This document shows positions 8,010-16,100 of a stretch of DNA of 33,949 nt, piece after piece; within the stretch, counting starts at the first letter, position 1; every line of letters starts with the position of its first letter. Origin of the DNA: Desulfobacula sp. GTDB lineage: Bacteria > Desulfobacterota > Desulfobacteria > Desulfobacterales > Desulfobacteraceae. Where the stretch lies: contig VMSR01000101.1 in the NCBI GenBank assembly GCA_013792075.1, positions 1 to 33,949 of the forward strand, in the 5' to 3' direction. Position numbers and translations under genes: made by a program. Under the pieces are notes generated by a model, which was given only the letters and a program-made list of their open reading frames with translations, was not told the origin of the DNA and did not search any database.

Positions 8010-8963
8010 TCAGGCTTGGTCAACCAATTGGGTGGACCAGTCCGAGGACTTGATATCCGCCTTTAAGAACCGGATAAAGGTCTTCTCCGTGAGGCTCGGC
8101 ACCTTGTCCTGGAGCTGGACCAGGGATATTTTGTTAATGACGTCTTCTTTGGGGGTGTCCACGGGTATGATCTGACCGCTGTCTATGGCATTTCCCACAA
8201 TATGGGCGGCTATAACTCCCATGCCCAGATGGTTGAGTATCCCGTTGATAACCGCCTGATGGCTGTCCACGGTCATGACCCGGTTCAACCCGATGGAGAA
8301 CCGGTTAAAATGATACTTAAACCAGTTGCGAAGGGTCAAAGATGTTTTCTGGTAGGAGATAAACTCTTTGGTGACCAGATTTTCAAAGGAATGGTCCCCT
8401 TTGATTTCCCGGTCATAATACACCTTGGAACAGGCAAGGATCACCCGCTCCTCGATCAGGGGCTCGCTGCTGAAAACCCCGAGATCTGCAAATTTCTTGT
8501 CCCGGGTTAAAAAAATATCCACCAGGCCGAAATCCAGTTCCCCGCTGTTGATCATGGAAAAAATTTCAGTGGGATCCCCCAGCTTCATGGTAAAGACCAC
8601 TTCCGGATAGGTTTTGCGAAAGGCGGCAAAGATGCCCGGAAAATAAGATTTCCCGAACTCAATGGGCGAACCGAGCCGCAACATGCCCGAAGGCACCTGT
8701 TTGGCCTGAATTATTTTCTCAATCCCGGTTTCAAGATCCCTGATAAAAGGGGCGACAATCTGAAACAATGCCTTGCCGGCCGATGTGGGAACCAGTTTTC
8801 TGTGAAGGCGTGTAAACAACAAAACCTTGAGCTCGGCCTCCAGTTTTGTCAAGGCCTGGCTCACGGCAGAGGCCGTTATATGAAGCTCTTTGGCTGCCAT
8901 TGCAACGCTTTTAAGGGCAAAGACAAAATAAAATACCTTGAGGCGGTTCAGATCGGGAATCAT
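8010..8963 (-). CDS. LysR-family transcriptional regulator
   Basis: About 317 residues with the standard LysR layout: an N-terminal winged helix-turn-helix (residues about 5-62, FVFALKSVAMAAKELHITAS followed by AVSQALTKLEAEL) and a C-terminal periplasmic-binding-protein-like effector domain (SGMLRLGSPIEFG onward). Such proteins bind DNA as tetramers and respond to a small ligand, often activating a divergent neighbour. Two ATGs compete: 8969 directly abuts the purine run AAGAG, while 8963 has it 6 nt upstream and is preferred. The gene faces away from a small membrane-protein gene at 9101, which is the most likely target together with lysR itself. The ligand cannot be told from the sequence. 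Confidence 0.93.
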   Translation of the reverse strand: MIPDLNRLKVFYFVFALKSVAMAAKELHITASAVSQALTKLEAELKVLLFTRLHRKLVPTSAGKALFQIVAPFIRDLETGIEKIIQAKQVPSGMLRLGSPIEFGKSYFPGIFAAFRKTYPEVVFTMKLGDPTEIFSMINSGELDFGLVDIFLTRDKKFADLGVFSSEPLIEERVILACSKVYYDREIKGDHSFENLVTKEFISYQKTSLTLRNWFKYHFNRFSIGLNRVMTVDSHQAVINGILNHLGMGVIAAHIVGNAIDSGQIIPVDTPKEDVINKISLVQLQDKVPSLTEKTFIRFLKADIKSSDWSTQLVDQA

Positions 8964-8969
8964 TAGCAT

Positions 8970-9100
8970 CTCTTAGTCAAAGGATTAATTGTTTTAATTT
9001 TACTTAATATCAAACCCGGTTTATATTTTCAACACAAAGAAAATCAATCGGATATTGGTTGCCTGGTTTTCAAATATCCCATCAGATCAGAGGTAAAAAA
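8970..9100. promoter_or_regulatory. Divergent promoter region of the LysR gene and small membrane protein gene
   Basis: An AT-rich 131-bp region between divergently oriented genes. It contains ATTAATTG-TTTTAATTT-like symmetric AT runs (8984-9002) where a LysR operator would be expected, but no clean T-N11-A box could be fixed. An AGAGG ribosome-binding site (9089-9093) for the plus-strand gene is clear. Confidence 0.4.
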
Positions 9101-9292
9101 ATGAGAAAACACTTCAATAAAATATTTTGTGTGATGGTTTATTTCTTCACACCCGAGGATTCAGAGCGCCAGATCAGCCATGGAGATATTTCCTTTCGTA
9201 TTGATTACAACTCCCTTGACCTGGGAGCTGCCAAAGCCATTTTCTGGCTGATAAATGCCATTGTTGTATTTTATCTTCTTACCCTGCTATAA
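9101..9292 (+). CDS. Small (63-residue) single-span membrane protein, unknown
   Basis: A 63-residue protein starting at the ATG at 9101, which has an AGAGG site 7 nt upstream; an earlier in-frame ATG at 9059 has none. The N-terminal two thirds are soluble in character (SPEDS-like TPEDSERQISHGDISFRIDY). The last 22 residues (AKAIFWLINAIVVFYLLTLL) form one hydrophobic helix, so it should be a tail-anchored inner-membrane protein with its N-terminus in the cytoplasm. It is divergent from, and possibly controlled by, the LysR regulator. I recognise no family. The good ribosome-binding site and codon use argue that it is real. Confidence 0.65.
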   Translation: MRKHFNKIFCVMVYFFTPEDSERQISHGDISFRIDYNSLDLGAAKAIFWLINAIVVFYLLTLL

Positions 9293-9374
9293 GAAACGAG
9301 CTGTTTATCACCCCATTGGATTGACCCTGATTTAAAATTCTTGCCTTTAAAAGCATTTGGTAAAAAGCTCTTTT

Positions 9375-10187
9375 TTATTTCCCCCCGGGTCCTTTTTCCA
9401 GGAACAGGTTCACCGCCCCATAGTAATCACCAAAACCGGAAATGGTATTGTGGCCGGCACCGTCAATATACACCATGGATTTTGGGCAGGTCAGACTCTC
9501 GTAGAGGGCTGTGGTATTCTTGGGGGCAATCACCTCATCTGCCCGGGATGCCAGCACCAGGGTGGCAGAGGTGATGCGGGAGGAAAAATCAATGGTTCTG
9601 TGTTTATCCTTTAGAACAAACCCCACCAGCCAGCCTGGATAGTAGTTGGCGGCCACCGCCTCAATGCTGTCAAAAGGACAGGTGAGAATCAGATGGCCAA
9701 GGCCCCGCTCCAGGGCCAGAAAACCGGCCACGGACGAGCCAAGGCTCCGGCCCCAGGCAATGCACCTGTCCGGGGGGATACCATATTTTTGAGCCATGGC
9801 GTCGTAGATGGCCAGGACATCTGATTTCAAAGCAGCTTCCGAAGGCGAGCCGTCACTTTGTCCGAATCCCCTGTAATTTACCAACACCACATTGGCATCA
9901 AGCTTTTGGACAAATTCTTCCACATTCAAAGAGACCTCTTCGGCATTGCCCCCAAAATAAAAAACCAGGGGCAGGCGGGCCATATCCTTTTGAATCAGCC
10001 AGCCATGGAGCTGCCCGGTTTTATCAATTGGAATGGAAATCTCCTGAACAGTATCAAAGGAGGTTTTCAGGTATTCAAGGCGAGCTTTGCTCACAGGGGA
10101 AGGGAAATACAACAATTTTCTTGAAAAAAGCTTAAGCCCGCCCAGAACCACAATACCGGCCAAAAGCATCATCCCTAAAAATTTCAT
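9375..10187 (-). CDS. Membrane-anchored alpha/beta hydrolase (ABHD13/BEM46-like)
   Basis: A 270-residue protein with an N-terminal hydrophobic helix (residues 3-20) that would anchor it in the inner membrane, and an alpha/beta hydrolase fold outside. The nucleophile elbow GRSLGS gives Ser148, with Asp217 (SRADEVI) and His246 (GAGHN) completing the triad; FGGNAEE near residue 78 supplies the oxyanion region. This pattern matches the BEM46/ABHD13 group of serine hydrolases, whose bacterial members have mostly unknown substrates (esters or thioesters are likely). The ATG at 10187 has a strong AAGGAGG site 4 nt upstream. It is divergent from the oligopeptidase gene with a 148-bp shared control region. 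Confidence 0.88.
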   Translation of the reverse strand: MKFLGMMLLAGIVVLGGLKLFSRKLLYFPSPVSKARLEYLKTSFDTVQEISIPIDKTGQLHGWLIQKDMARLPLVFYFGGNAEEVSLNVEEFVQKLDANVVLVNYRGFGQSDGSPSEAALKSDVLAIYDAMAQKYGIPPDRCIAWGRSLGSSVAGFLALERGLGHLILTCPFDSIEAVAANYYPGWLVGFVLKDKHRTIDFSSRITSATLVLASRADEVIAPKNTTALYESLTCPKSMVYIDGAGHNTISGFGDYYGAVNLFLEKGPGGK

Positions 10188-10204
10188 CTTGCCTCCTTAA
10201 TTTT

Positions 10205-10239
10205 CCTGTTTGACCGTTACCATACCCCGAACAAACAGG
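10205..10239. promoter_or_regulatory. Inverted repeat in the hydrolase/pepF divergent control region
   Basis: Perfect 8-bp arms (CCTGTTTG at 10205-10212 and CAAACAGG at 10232-10239) separated by 19 nt lie between the two divergent genes. It could be an operator or a leader hairpin. No protein partner can be assigned. Confidence 0.35.
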
Positions 10240-10335
10240 GAAATACATCCTTTTTTTATCAGCTTCTTGACAAAGCCCCCCTATCCGAGAAGAATAGAAA
10301 TGATACGGTCTGCCATCAAAAGACAAGGAGCTGCC

Positions 10336-12150
10336 ATGAGTGACATTAGAACCCGACAGGAAATCCCGGAGAACGACTGCTGGGATCTTACCCCCCTTTT
10401 TTCATCGGACAAGGACTGGGAGAGTCTTTATAAAAACCTGGAGGGCCGGATATCCGGCTATGAAGACTTCAGAGGAAGGCTTTCTGAATCCTTTGATGCG
10501 TTCAAGGCCTGCCTTGATTTTGACACCGCCATGGCCAGGGACCTGGATAAAATTTACACCTATGCCCATTTGAAAAACGATGAAGACAAGACCAACGTCC
10601 ATGGAGACGGTTTGTTCCAGCGGGCAGCAAATCTTTCCACCCGGATTTTCGACGCAGCAAGCTTTATTACCCCCCAGATCCAGGCAATTTCCGGCCAGAC
10701 GATAGCAGAATTTCTCAGGGAACCCTCCATTTCAGACTATCGGTTCTACCTTGAGCGCATCCTCCGGACCATTCCCCACACCCGCAGTGAGGAGGTGGAA
10801 CAACTCCTTGCCGTGGCAGGCGAAACGCTTTCGGCCCCCCGGCAGATCTTTGGCCAGCTGGACAATGCAGACCTTTCCTTCGGTACCCTGACCGATCCCC
10901 AGGGAAAGAGCGTTTCCTTAACCCATGGCAATTTCATCCTCCTGTTGAGCCACAAGGACCGAAATTTCAGGCAAAAGGTCTTTTCCCAATATTACCGGGT
11001 GTATGAAAATCACAAACACACCCTTGCTGCTGCCCTGTCGGCCTCTGTTAAAAAAGATCTGTTTTATGCCAGAGCAAGGCAATTTTCCCATGCACGCCAG
11101 TCGGCCCTTTTTTATGACAATATAGACACCTCTGTCTATGACACCCTGATCACAAACGTCAAAAAAAACCTCGGCCCTTTGCATTGTTTTCTTGATTTCA
11201 GGGCAAAAGCCATGGGCCTGGATGCGCTGCACGTATACGACACCTATGTCCCCATTGTCGGGGATATTGCGTTTCACATGCCCTATGAAGAGGCGGTTGA
11301 CACCTGTATTGCCGCCCTGGCACCCCTGGGAGAAGAATACGGCACTATTTTAAAACAAGGACTGACCCGGGGCTGGGTGGACCGGTATGAAAACAAGGGC
11401 AAACGAAGCGGGGCCTATTCTTCCGGGTGCTATGACAGCCCCCCCTATATCCTGATAAATTATGAAGAAAAATCCATCAACAGCCTTTTTACCCTGATCC
11501 ACGAGGCCGGTCATTCCATGCATTCCTATTATTCCCGGAGGCATCAGCCCTATCCCACCCATAATTACAGCATTTTTGTGGCAGAGGTAGCCTCCACCTT
11601 AAATGAGACGCTTCTGGGCCAATACCTGCTTAAAAAATATGCCGATGATCCCCGGATGAAGGCCTATATCCTGAACCGGGAAATCGAAAATATCCGGGCC
11701 ACCTTTTTCAGGCAGACCCTGTTTGCCGAATTCGAACAGCAAATCCATACCCTTGCCGCCCAAAACAAGCCGTTGACCCTGGAAGCCCTTACAATGGAAT
11801 ACAAAGGGCTGTTAAAAACCTATTTCAGGGACCACATGGTGATAGATGAGCCCCTGGGCCTTGAATGCCTGCGCATCCCCCATTTTTATTCCAGCTTCTA
11901 TGTCTACCAGTACGCCACCGGCATATCCGCCGCCCTGGCCATTTCCAGGCGGATCCAGGCCCTGGGCCAGGCCGCCGTGGACGACTATCTTGGATTTCTT
12001 GCCCTCGGAGGAAGCCTGTTCCCCATGGATGCGCTTAAAACGGCCGGGGTTTCCATGGCAGAACCTGCCCCGGTGTTGGAAACCATCACCCACTTTGAAA
12101 CCTGCGTGCATGCCCTGGAGACCATATGGAATACCCGTTTAAACCCATAG
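10336..12150 (+). CDS. pepF: Oligoendopeptidase F family zinc metallopeptidase (M3B)
   Basis: A 604-residue cytoplasmic peptidase, the usual length for the PepF group. The zinc site is HEAGH: His389, catalytic Glu390, His393, with Glu417 in FVAEVAS as third ligand. The C-terminal Tyr/His region (IPHFYSSFYVYQYATG), which in M3 enzymes contacts substrate, is intact. Such enzymes cut short peptides (roughly 5-20 residues) inside the cell. The start at 10336 is chosen because AAGGAG lies 5 nt upstream; the open frame runs back to 10210 but has no such site and no family match. Its 3' end overlaps trmO by 25 bp, so the two are probably one transcript. A role in digesting peptides brought in by the dpp system nearby is plausible but not shown. 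Confidence 0.94.
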   Translation: MSDIRTRQEIPENDCWDLTPLFSSDKDWESLYKNLEGRISGYEDFRGRLSESFDAFKACLDFDTAMARDLDKIYTYAHLKNDEDKTNVHGDGLFQRAANLSTRIFDAASFITPQIQAISGQTIAEFLREPSISDYRFYLERILRTIPHTRSEEVEQLLAVAGETLSAPRQIFGQLDNADLSFGTLTDPQGKSVSLTHGNFILLLSHKDRNFRQKVFSQYYRVYENHKHTLAAALSASVKKDLFYARARQFSHARQSALFYDNIDTSVYDTLITNVKKNLGPLHCFLDFRAKAMGLDALHVYDTYVPIVGDIAFHMPYEEAVDTCIAALAPLGEEYGTILKQGLTRGWVDRYENKGKRSGAYSSGCYDSPPYILINYEEKSINSLFTLIHEAGHSMHSYYSRRHQPYPTHNYSIFVAEVASTLNETLLGQYLLKKYADDPRMKAYILNREIENIRATFFRQTLFAEFEQQIHTLAAQNKPLTLEALTMEYKGLLKTYFRDHMVIDEPLGLECLRIPHFYSSFYVYQYATGISAALAISRRIQALGQAAVDDYLGFLALGGSLFPMDALKTAGVSMAEPAPVLETITHFETCVHALETIWNTRLNP

Positions 12151-12848
12151 GCATTCTGCACACCTGTTTCAAAGAAAAATTCGGGATTCCCCGGCAGATG
12201 AACCTGGTGAAACAGGCACCGGCCACCCTTGTCTTTCTTCCGGAATTTGCCCGGGAAGAAGCTGTAAGGGAGCTGTCCGGATTTTCCCACATCTGGCTGC
12301 TCTTTGTCTTTCACAAGGCCGTCACAAAAAACTGGCCCGTCATGGTCCGCCCCCCCCGCCTGGGGGGCAACAAACGCGTGGGGGTCTTTGCCTCCCGCTC
12401 GCCCTTCAGGCCCAACCCCATCGGCATGTCTGCCGTACGCCTTAAGGCTGTTGAAATCACGGACAAGGGGCCTGTTCTCCATCTGATTGGGGTGGATATT
12501 CTTGACAAAACCCCGGTGCTGGACATCAAACCCTATCTGCCCTATTCAGACATCATTGATCATGCCACGGGCGGTTTTGCCCCCGCCCCCCCGGAACCCG
12601 GATTTAGAATCAATTTTTCGGACAAGGCCCTTGCCCAATGCACTGCCCTGGAAAACACACTCCCGGACCTTAAGTCCATCATCACCCAGGTACTTGAAAA
12701 TGACCCCAGACCCGGATATTGCGCCAAAAATACAGACAAATCCGATAAAATTTACGGTATCCGCCTGTTTGATTTTGACCTGAAATGGTCTGTCTCTTTC
12801 GGCGATATCCAGGTGATCTGCCTGGATAGAACAGAAGATCCGGCTTGA
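12126..12848 (+). CDS. trmO: tRNA (t6A37) N6-methyltransferase TrmO
   Basis: A 240-residue protein of the TsaA/TrmO (UPF0066) family, which methylates N6-threonylcarbamoyladenosine at position 37 of tRNAs reading ACY codons, using S-adenosylmethionine. The family's core motifs are visible: FKPIGILHT at the start, GFSHIWLLFVFH (residues about 52-63), and RVGVFASRSPFRPNPIGMSAVRL (residues about 84-106). DILDKTPVLDIKPYLPYSD follows. The C-terminal third is the small second domain present in longer TrmO proteins. The start overlaps the end of pepF by 25 bp; a GGAG site 5 nt upstream lies inside the pepF coding sequence. No terminator hairpin with a T run was found after it. Confidence 0.93.
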   Translation: MEYPFKPIGILHTCFKEKFGIPRQMNLVKQAPATLVFLPEFAREEAVRELSGFSHIWLLFVFHKAVTKNWPVMVRPPRLGGNKRVGVFASRSPFRPNPIGMSAVRLKAVEITDKGPVLHLIGVDILDKTPVLDIKPYLPYSDIIDHATGGFAPAPPEPGFRINFSDKALAQCTALENTLPDLKSIITQVLENDPRPGYCAKNTDKSDKIYGIRLFDFDLKWSVSFGDIQVICLDRTEDPA

Positions 12849-12949
12849 ATCAAATCAGCACATACCTCGGCCGTTGGAAGAACGGCAACACCTGACAGCC
12901 TTTTGATGGTCCCATGGTCCATGGTTCATTTCATAACCTGTTTTGGATC

Positions 12950-15310
12950 TTAAAAAGGGTCATGGGCCGTGCGAAGAATGATCTCCTCCTGGAGGGCAGA
13001 GGTCAGGTCCACAAAATAGTCTGAGTAGCCGGCCACCCGGACGATGAGGTCCCTGTATTGTTCCGGGTTTTCCTGGGCTTTTCTCAGGGTTTTTCCATCC
13101 ACCACGTTAAACTGAATATGGTGGCCGTCCATCTTGAAGTACGAACGGATCAGATGCACCAGGGCGGTTATGCCCTGGTCCGTTTCCAGAAATTGGGGCA
13201 GAAATTTCTGGTTGAGCAGGGTGCCGCCGGTCTTTAGATGGTCAATTTTGGCAGCAGATTTCAACACCGCAGTAGGACCGCAATGGTCGGCTCCCTGGAC
13301 CGGGGAGATCCCTTCGGAAAAGGGGATGCCGGATTTTCGGCCGTCGGGCAGGGCGCCGGTGATTTCCCCGAAATAGACATGGCAGGTGGTGGGCAGAAGA
13401 TTGATCCGATACACCCCTCCCCTGGCATTGGGTTTGCCGGTAACCGCCTTGTGGTATGCCGAGAAAACATCCTGGAGGACCCCGTCGGCATCGTCATCGT
13501 CGTTGCCGTATTTGGGGGCGGCAACAAGCGTATGAAGCACCCGGTCCTCTTGTTCAAAATTAGTTGCAAGGGCCGCCAGAAGGGTTTCCATGGACAGGCT
13601 TTTTTGCTCGTAAACCGTGTACTTTATGGCAGACAGGCAATCGGTGATGGTGCCCATCCCCACCCCCTGGATATAGGAGGTATTGTACCTGGCCCCGCCC
13701 TGGTTATAGTCCTTCCCCTTCTGAATACAGTCCTCGGTCACAAGGGACAACAGGGGCACCGGCATGTACCGGGCATTGATCTGCTCAATGATGTTGGAAC
13801 CGCGCATCTTGATGGCCACAAAATGCGCCACCTGGCAGACATAGGCCTCAAAGAGCCGGTCATAGGTGTCAAACCCAAGGGGATCACCGGTCCTGGGGCC
13901 GATCTGCTTTTGAGTACGGGGATCCCAGCCGTTGTTCAGGGTAATTTCCAATATCTTTGGCAGGTTAAAATACCCGGTCAGAATATAGGCTTCCCTGCCA
14001 AAGGCGCCGGCTTCCACACACCCGGAAGCCCCGGCCTTTCTGGCATCTTCCACAGACTTGCCCTGGAGGAGCATTTCCTGGACAATGGCATCGGTATTAA
14101 AAACCGAGGGCTGGCCAAAGCCTGTGGCAATGATTTTCAATGCCCTTCTGACAAACCGGTCGGGATTTTTTTTCGACACCTGGACCATGGTGCTGGGCTG
14201 GAGCAGGCGCATTTCTTCAATGACATCCAGGATCAAATAAGTCAGGTCATTGACCCCGTCCTTGTTGTCCTCTGTCACCCCCCCCAGGTTGATCAGACAA
14301 AAATCCACATAGGTATTGCTTTCCTTTGCTGTCACCCCCACCTTGGGCGGTGCCGGGTGGTTGTGAAACTTTATCCAGAAACAGCAGAGAAGCTCCCTGG
14401 CTTTCTCCCGGGTGAGACGGCCTGCCGCAATGTCCTGTTTATAAAAGGGGTAGAGGTTCTGGTCCAGACGCCCCGGGTTATAGGCATCCCAGGGATTGAG
14501 TTCTGTTATCACCCCCACATGGAGAAACCAATAATACTGGAGGGCTTCGTGGAAGGTGTCGGGTCTGTGTTCCGGTACTTTTCTGCAGATCTTTGCCAGG
14601 TCCTTAAGCTCCTGTTTTCTTTTGGGAACCGCCTCATTTTCGGCCAGTTCTTCCAGGGCATCAGCATGGCGATTGGCAAAAGCGATCAGGGCATCGGCTG
14701 CAATATCAAGGGAGTTTAAGACCTCCTGCCGGTCAAGGGCCCGGGGATCCTCAAAAAAATCAAGTCTGTCCACGGCCGCCTGAATCCTGGCTTTCAAATC
14801 ACCAAACCCATTGGTGTAGATCAGATCACCGCCGGCAGTATGGCCCGGGGAACGCTGCTCCTGAAATTCTGTAAAAATACCGGCGGAAAAGGCATCCTTC
14901 CAGGAAGTTTCCATGGCGGAAAATATTTTTTCCCGGATGGTTTTGCCCTTCCAGAACGGGATAATGGTCTGGGCATACACCTGTTTTGTCTCCAGAGAAA
15001 CCCCATAGGCCACCCTGGGCCGGGAGTCCAGTATCTCAAGGTCCTCAAGGGAATGGAGACAGACCTCCGGATAGGTGGGGACCGCCTTGGGAAAAGGTCC
15101 CCTTTCCCCAACAATCAGCTCATTGTCATCGATAAAAATCTGCTTGTGGGTAAGCAGATGGGCAAGACACAGGGCCCGCTGAACCGGGACGGACTGGTCC
15201 GGGCTCACCCGGGTTTTATAAAATTGGGTCACCAGCTCCGCCCGCTCATGGGAGAGGGTCACCTTTTTTGCAAGACTCTTTGTTCGCAGCTGCGCTACCC
15301 GTTGATTCAT
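12950..15310 (-). CDS. hypD: Glycyl radical enzyme of the HypD type, probable trans-4-hydroxy-L-proline dehydratase
   Basis: A 786-residue pyruvate-formate-lyase-like enzyme. The glycyl radical loop is RVAGYSDYF with Gly761; the thiyl cysteine is Cys431 in GCVEAG with general base Glu433. His157, Asp275, Ser331, Asp336, Phe337, Tyr447 and Thr642 fall three positions below the active-site residues I recall for Clostridioides difficile HypD (His160, Asp278, Ser334, Asp339, Phe340, Tyr450, Thr645). That constant offset supports dehydration of hydroxyproline to pyrroline-5-carboxylate. The start at 15310 is preferred (GGGGGA 5 nt upstream, one base after the activase stop); the frame opens at 15349 but would overlap the activase. 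The residue after Glu433 is Ala, where Thr is common. No proC (pyrroline-5-carboxylate reductase) is nearby, so the substrate is an inference. Confidence 0.85.
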   Translation of the reverse strand: MNQRVAQLRTKSLAKKVTLSHERAELVTQFYKTRVSPDQSVPVQRALCLAHLLTHKQIFIDDNELIVGERGPFPKAVPTYPEVCLHSLEDLEILDSRPRVAYGVSLETKQVYAQTIIPFWKGKTIREKIFSAMETSWKDAFSAGIFTEFQEQRSPGHTAGGDLIYTNGFGDLKARIQAAVDRLDFFEDPRALDRQEVLNSLDIAADALIAFANRHADALEELAENEAVPKRKQELKDLAKICRKVPEHRPDTFHEALQYYWFLHVGVITELNPWDAYNPGRLDQNLYPFYKQDIAAGRLTREKARELLCCFWIKFHNHPAPPKVGVTAKESNTYVDFCLINLGGVTEDNKDGVNDLTYLILDVIEEMRLLQPSTMVQVSKKNPDRFVRRALKIIATGFGQPSVFNTDAIVQEMLLQGKSVEDARKAGASGCVEAGAFGREAYILTGYFNLPKILEITLNNGWDPRTQKQIGPRTGDPLGFDTYDRLFEAYVCQVAHFVAIKMRGSNIIEQINARYMPVPLLSLVTEDCIQKGKDYNQGGARYNTSYIQGVGMGTITDCLSAIKYTVYEQKSLSMETLLAALATNFEQEDRVLHTLVAAPKYGNDDDDADGVLQDVFSAYHKAVTGKPNARGGVYRINLLPTTCHVYFGEITGALPDGRKSGIPFSEGISPVQGADHCGPTAVLKSAAKIDHLKTGGTLLNQKFLPQFLETDQGITALVHLIRSYFKMDGHHIQFNVVDGKTLRKAQENPEQYRDLIVRVAGYSDYFVDLTSALQEEIILRTAHDPF

Positions 15311-15311
15311 T

Positions 15312-16091
15312 TTATCCCCCAATTTTTGTTTTAAACCCGCTGGCCTCAAACCGCTGCCGGACCGCTTCCACCTGTTCTTTTGTGGGAGGACGAATATGGG
15401 TTGCTTTGTTTTTCATGTTCAGCCGCTCATATTTGCCGGCTCCTGTATTATGAAAGGGTAGAATATGAATGTCCCGGTAAAGGGTCTCCCGGGTCAAAAA
15501 TTCAATTATCCCGGTGATATTTTCCCTGGTATCGGTCATGGTCGGAACCAGGGGAAACCGCAGTTTCAGGTCCACCCCGAGGCGGGAAAGCTGTTTAAGA
15601 TTCTCCAGAACCAGCCCCACGGGCTTTCCCGTGGCCGCCTGGTGATCCAGGGGTGCCAAGATCTTGATATCAAAAAGCACCAGATCTGCCTTTGTGGCAG
15701 CAGGTTTCAGAATCTTGAAAGGGGCAAAGCCAGAAGTATCCAGGCAGGTGTGTATTTGCCTTTCACGACAGGCATCCAACAGGGGAAAAAGCAGCTCGGG
15801 ACAAGACAGGGGCTCGCCGCCTGAAAAGGTAACCCCGCCGTTGGAGTCGTCATAAAAAATCAGGTCTTTTTCAATCTCCCTGACCAGGGTTTCCACAAGC
15901 GCCTCTATGGCCGGGACTGTTTCACGGGCAGATGCACCCAAACCCATGGCCTGGCTTTCCGGGTTGTGGCACCAGGCGCAGGCAAGGGGGCATCCCTGGA
16001 AAAACAGAGTGGTCCGGATGCCCGGTCCGTCATGGAGGGAGTATCGCTGGATTTTAAAAACATGGGACCTGATATCTGCCATGGAAAGCAT
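15312..16091 (-). CDS. Glycyl-radical-enzyme activating radical SAM protein
   Basis: A 259-residue activase that would install the glycyl radical on the enzyme encoded next to it. The radical SAM motif is Cys34-x3-Cys38-x2-Cys41 (GCPLACAWCHNPES); DGPGIRTT precedes it and GGVTFSGGEPLS (residues about 85-96) is the S-adenosylmethionine-binding GGE region. Many activases of this family carry an inserted ferredoxin-like domain with eight cysteines after the CxxxCxxC. Here only about 40 residues without cysteines separate the two motifs, as in pyruvate formate-lyase activase. The ATG at 16091 has AGAAGG 5 nt upstream, within the stop region of the LolA-like gene 9 bp away, and the stop is one base before the dehydratase start. 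The two enzymes are tightly coupled. Confidence 0.9.
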   Translation of the reverse strand: MLSMADIRSHVFKIQRYSLHDGPGIRTTLFFQGCPLACAWCHNPESQAMGLGASARETVPAIEALVETLVREIEKDLIFYDDSNGGVTFSGGEPLSCPELLFPLLDACRERQIHTCLDTSGFAPFKILKPAATKADLVLFDIKILAPLDHQAATGKPVGLVLENLKQLSRLGVDLKLRFPLVPTMTDTRENITGIIEFLTRETLYRDIHILPFHNTGAGKYERLNMKNKATHIRPPTKEQVEAVRQRFEASGFKTKIGG

Positions 16092-16100
16092 GCCGGCCTT

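Noticed and set aside
7750-8023. Short minus-strand frames between the LysR gene and the 949-residue gene
   Set aside because: No ribosome-binding sites, no recognisable family and overlapping alternatives; a decayed gene is possible but cannot be supported.
12870-12886. GCCGTT-GGAAG-AACGGC hairpin after trmO as a terminator
   Set aside because: Only six pairs and no T run on either strand; too weak to call.
13238-14719. Long plus-strand frame (493 codons) opposite the glycyl radical enzyme
   Set aside because: It is the antisense shadow of the dehydratase gene; its reading is Gly/His-rich with no known motif, while the minus-strand product is an unmistakable enzyme.
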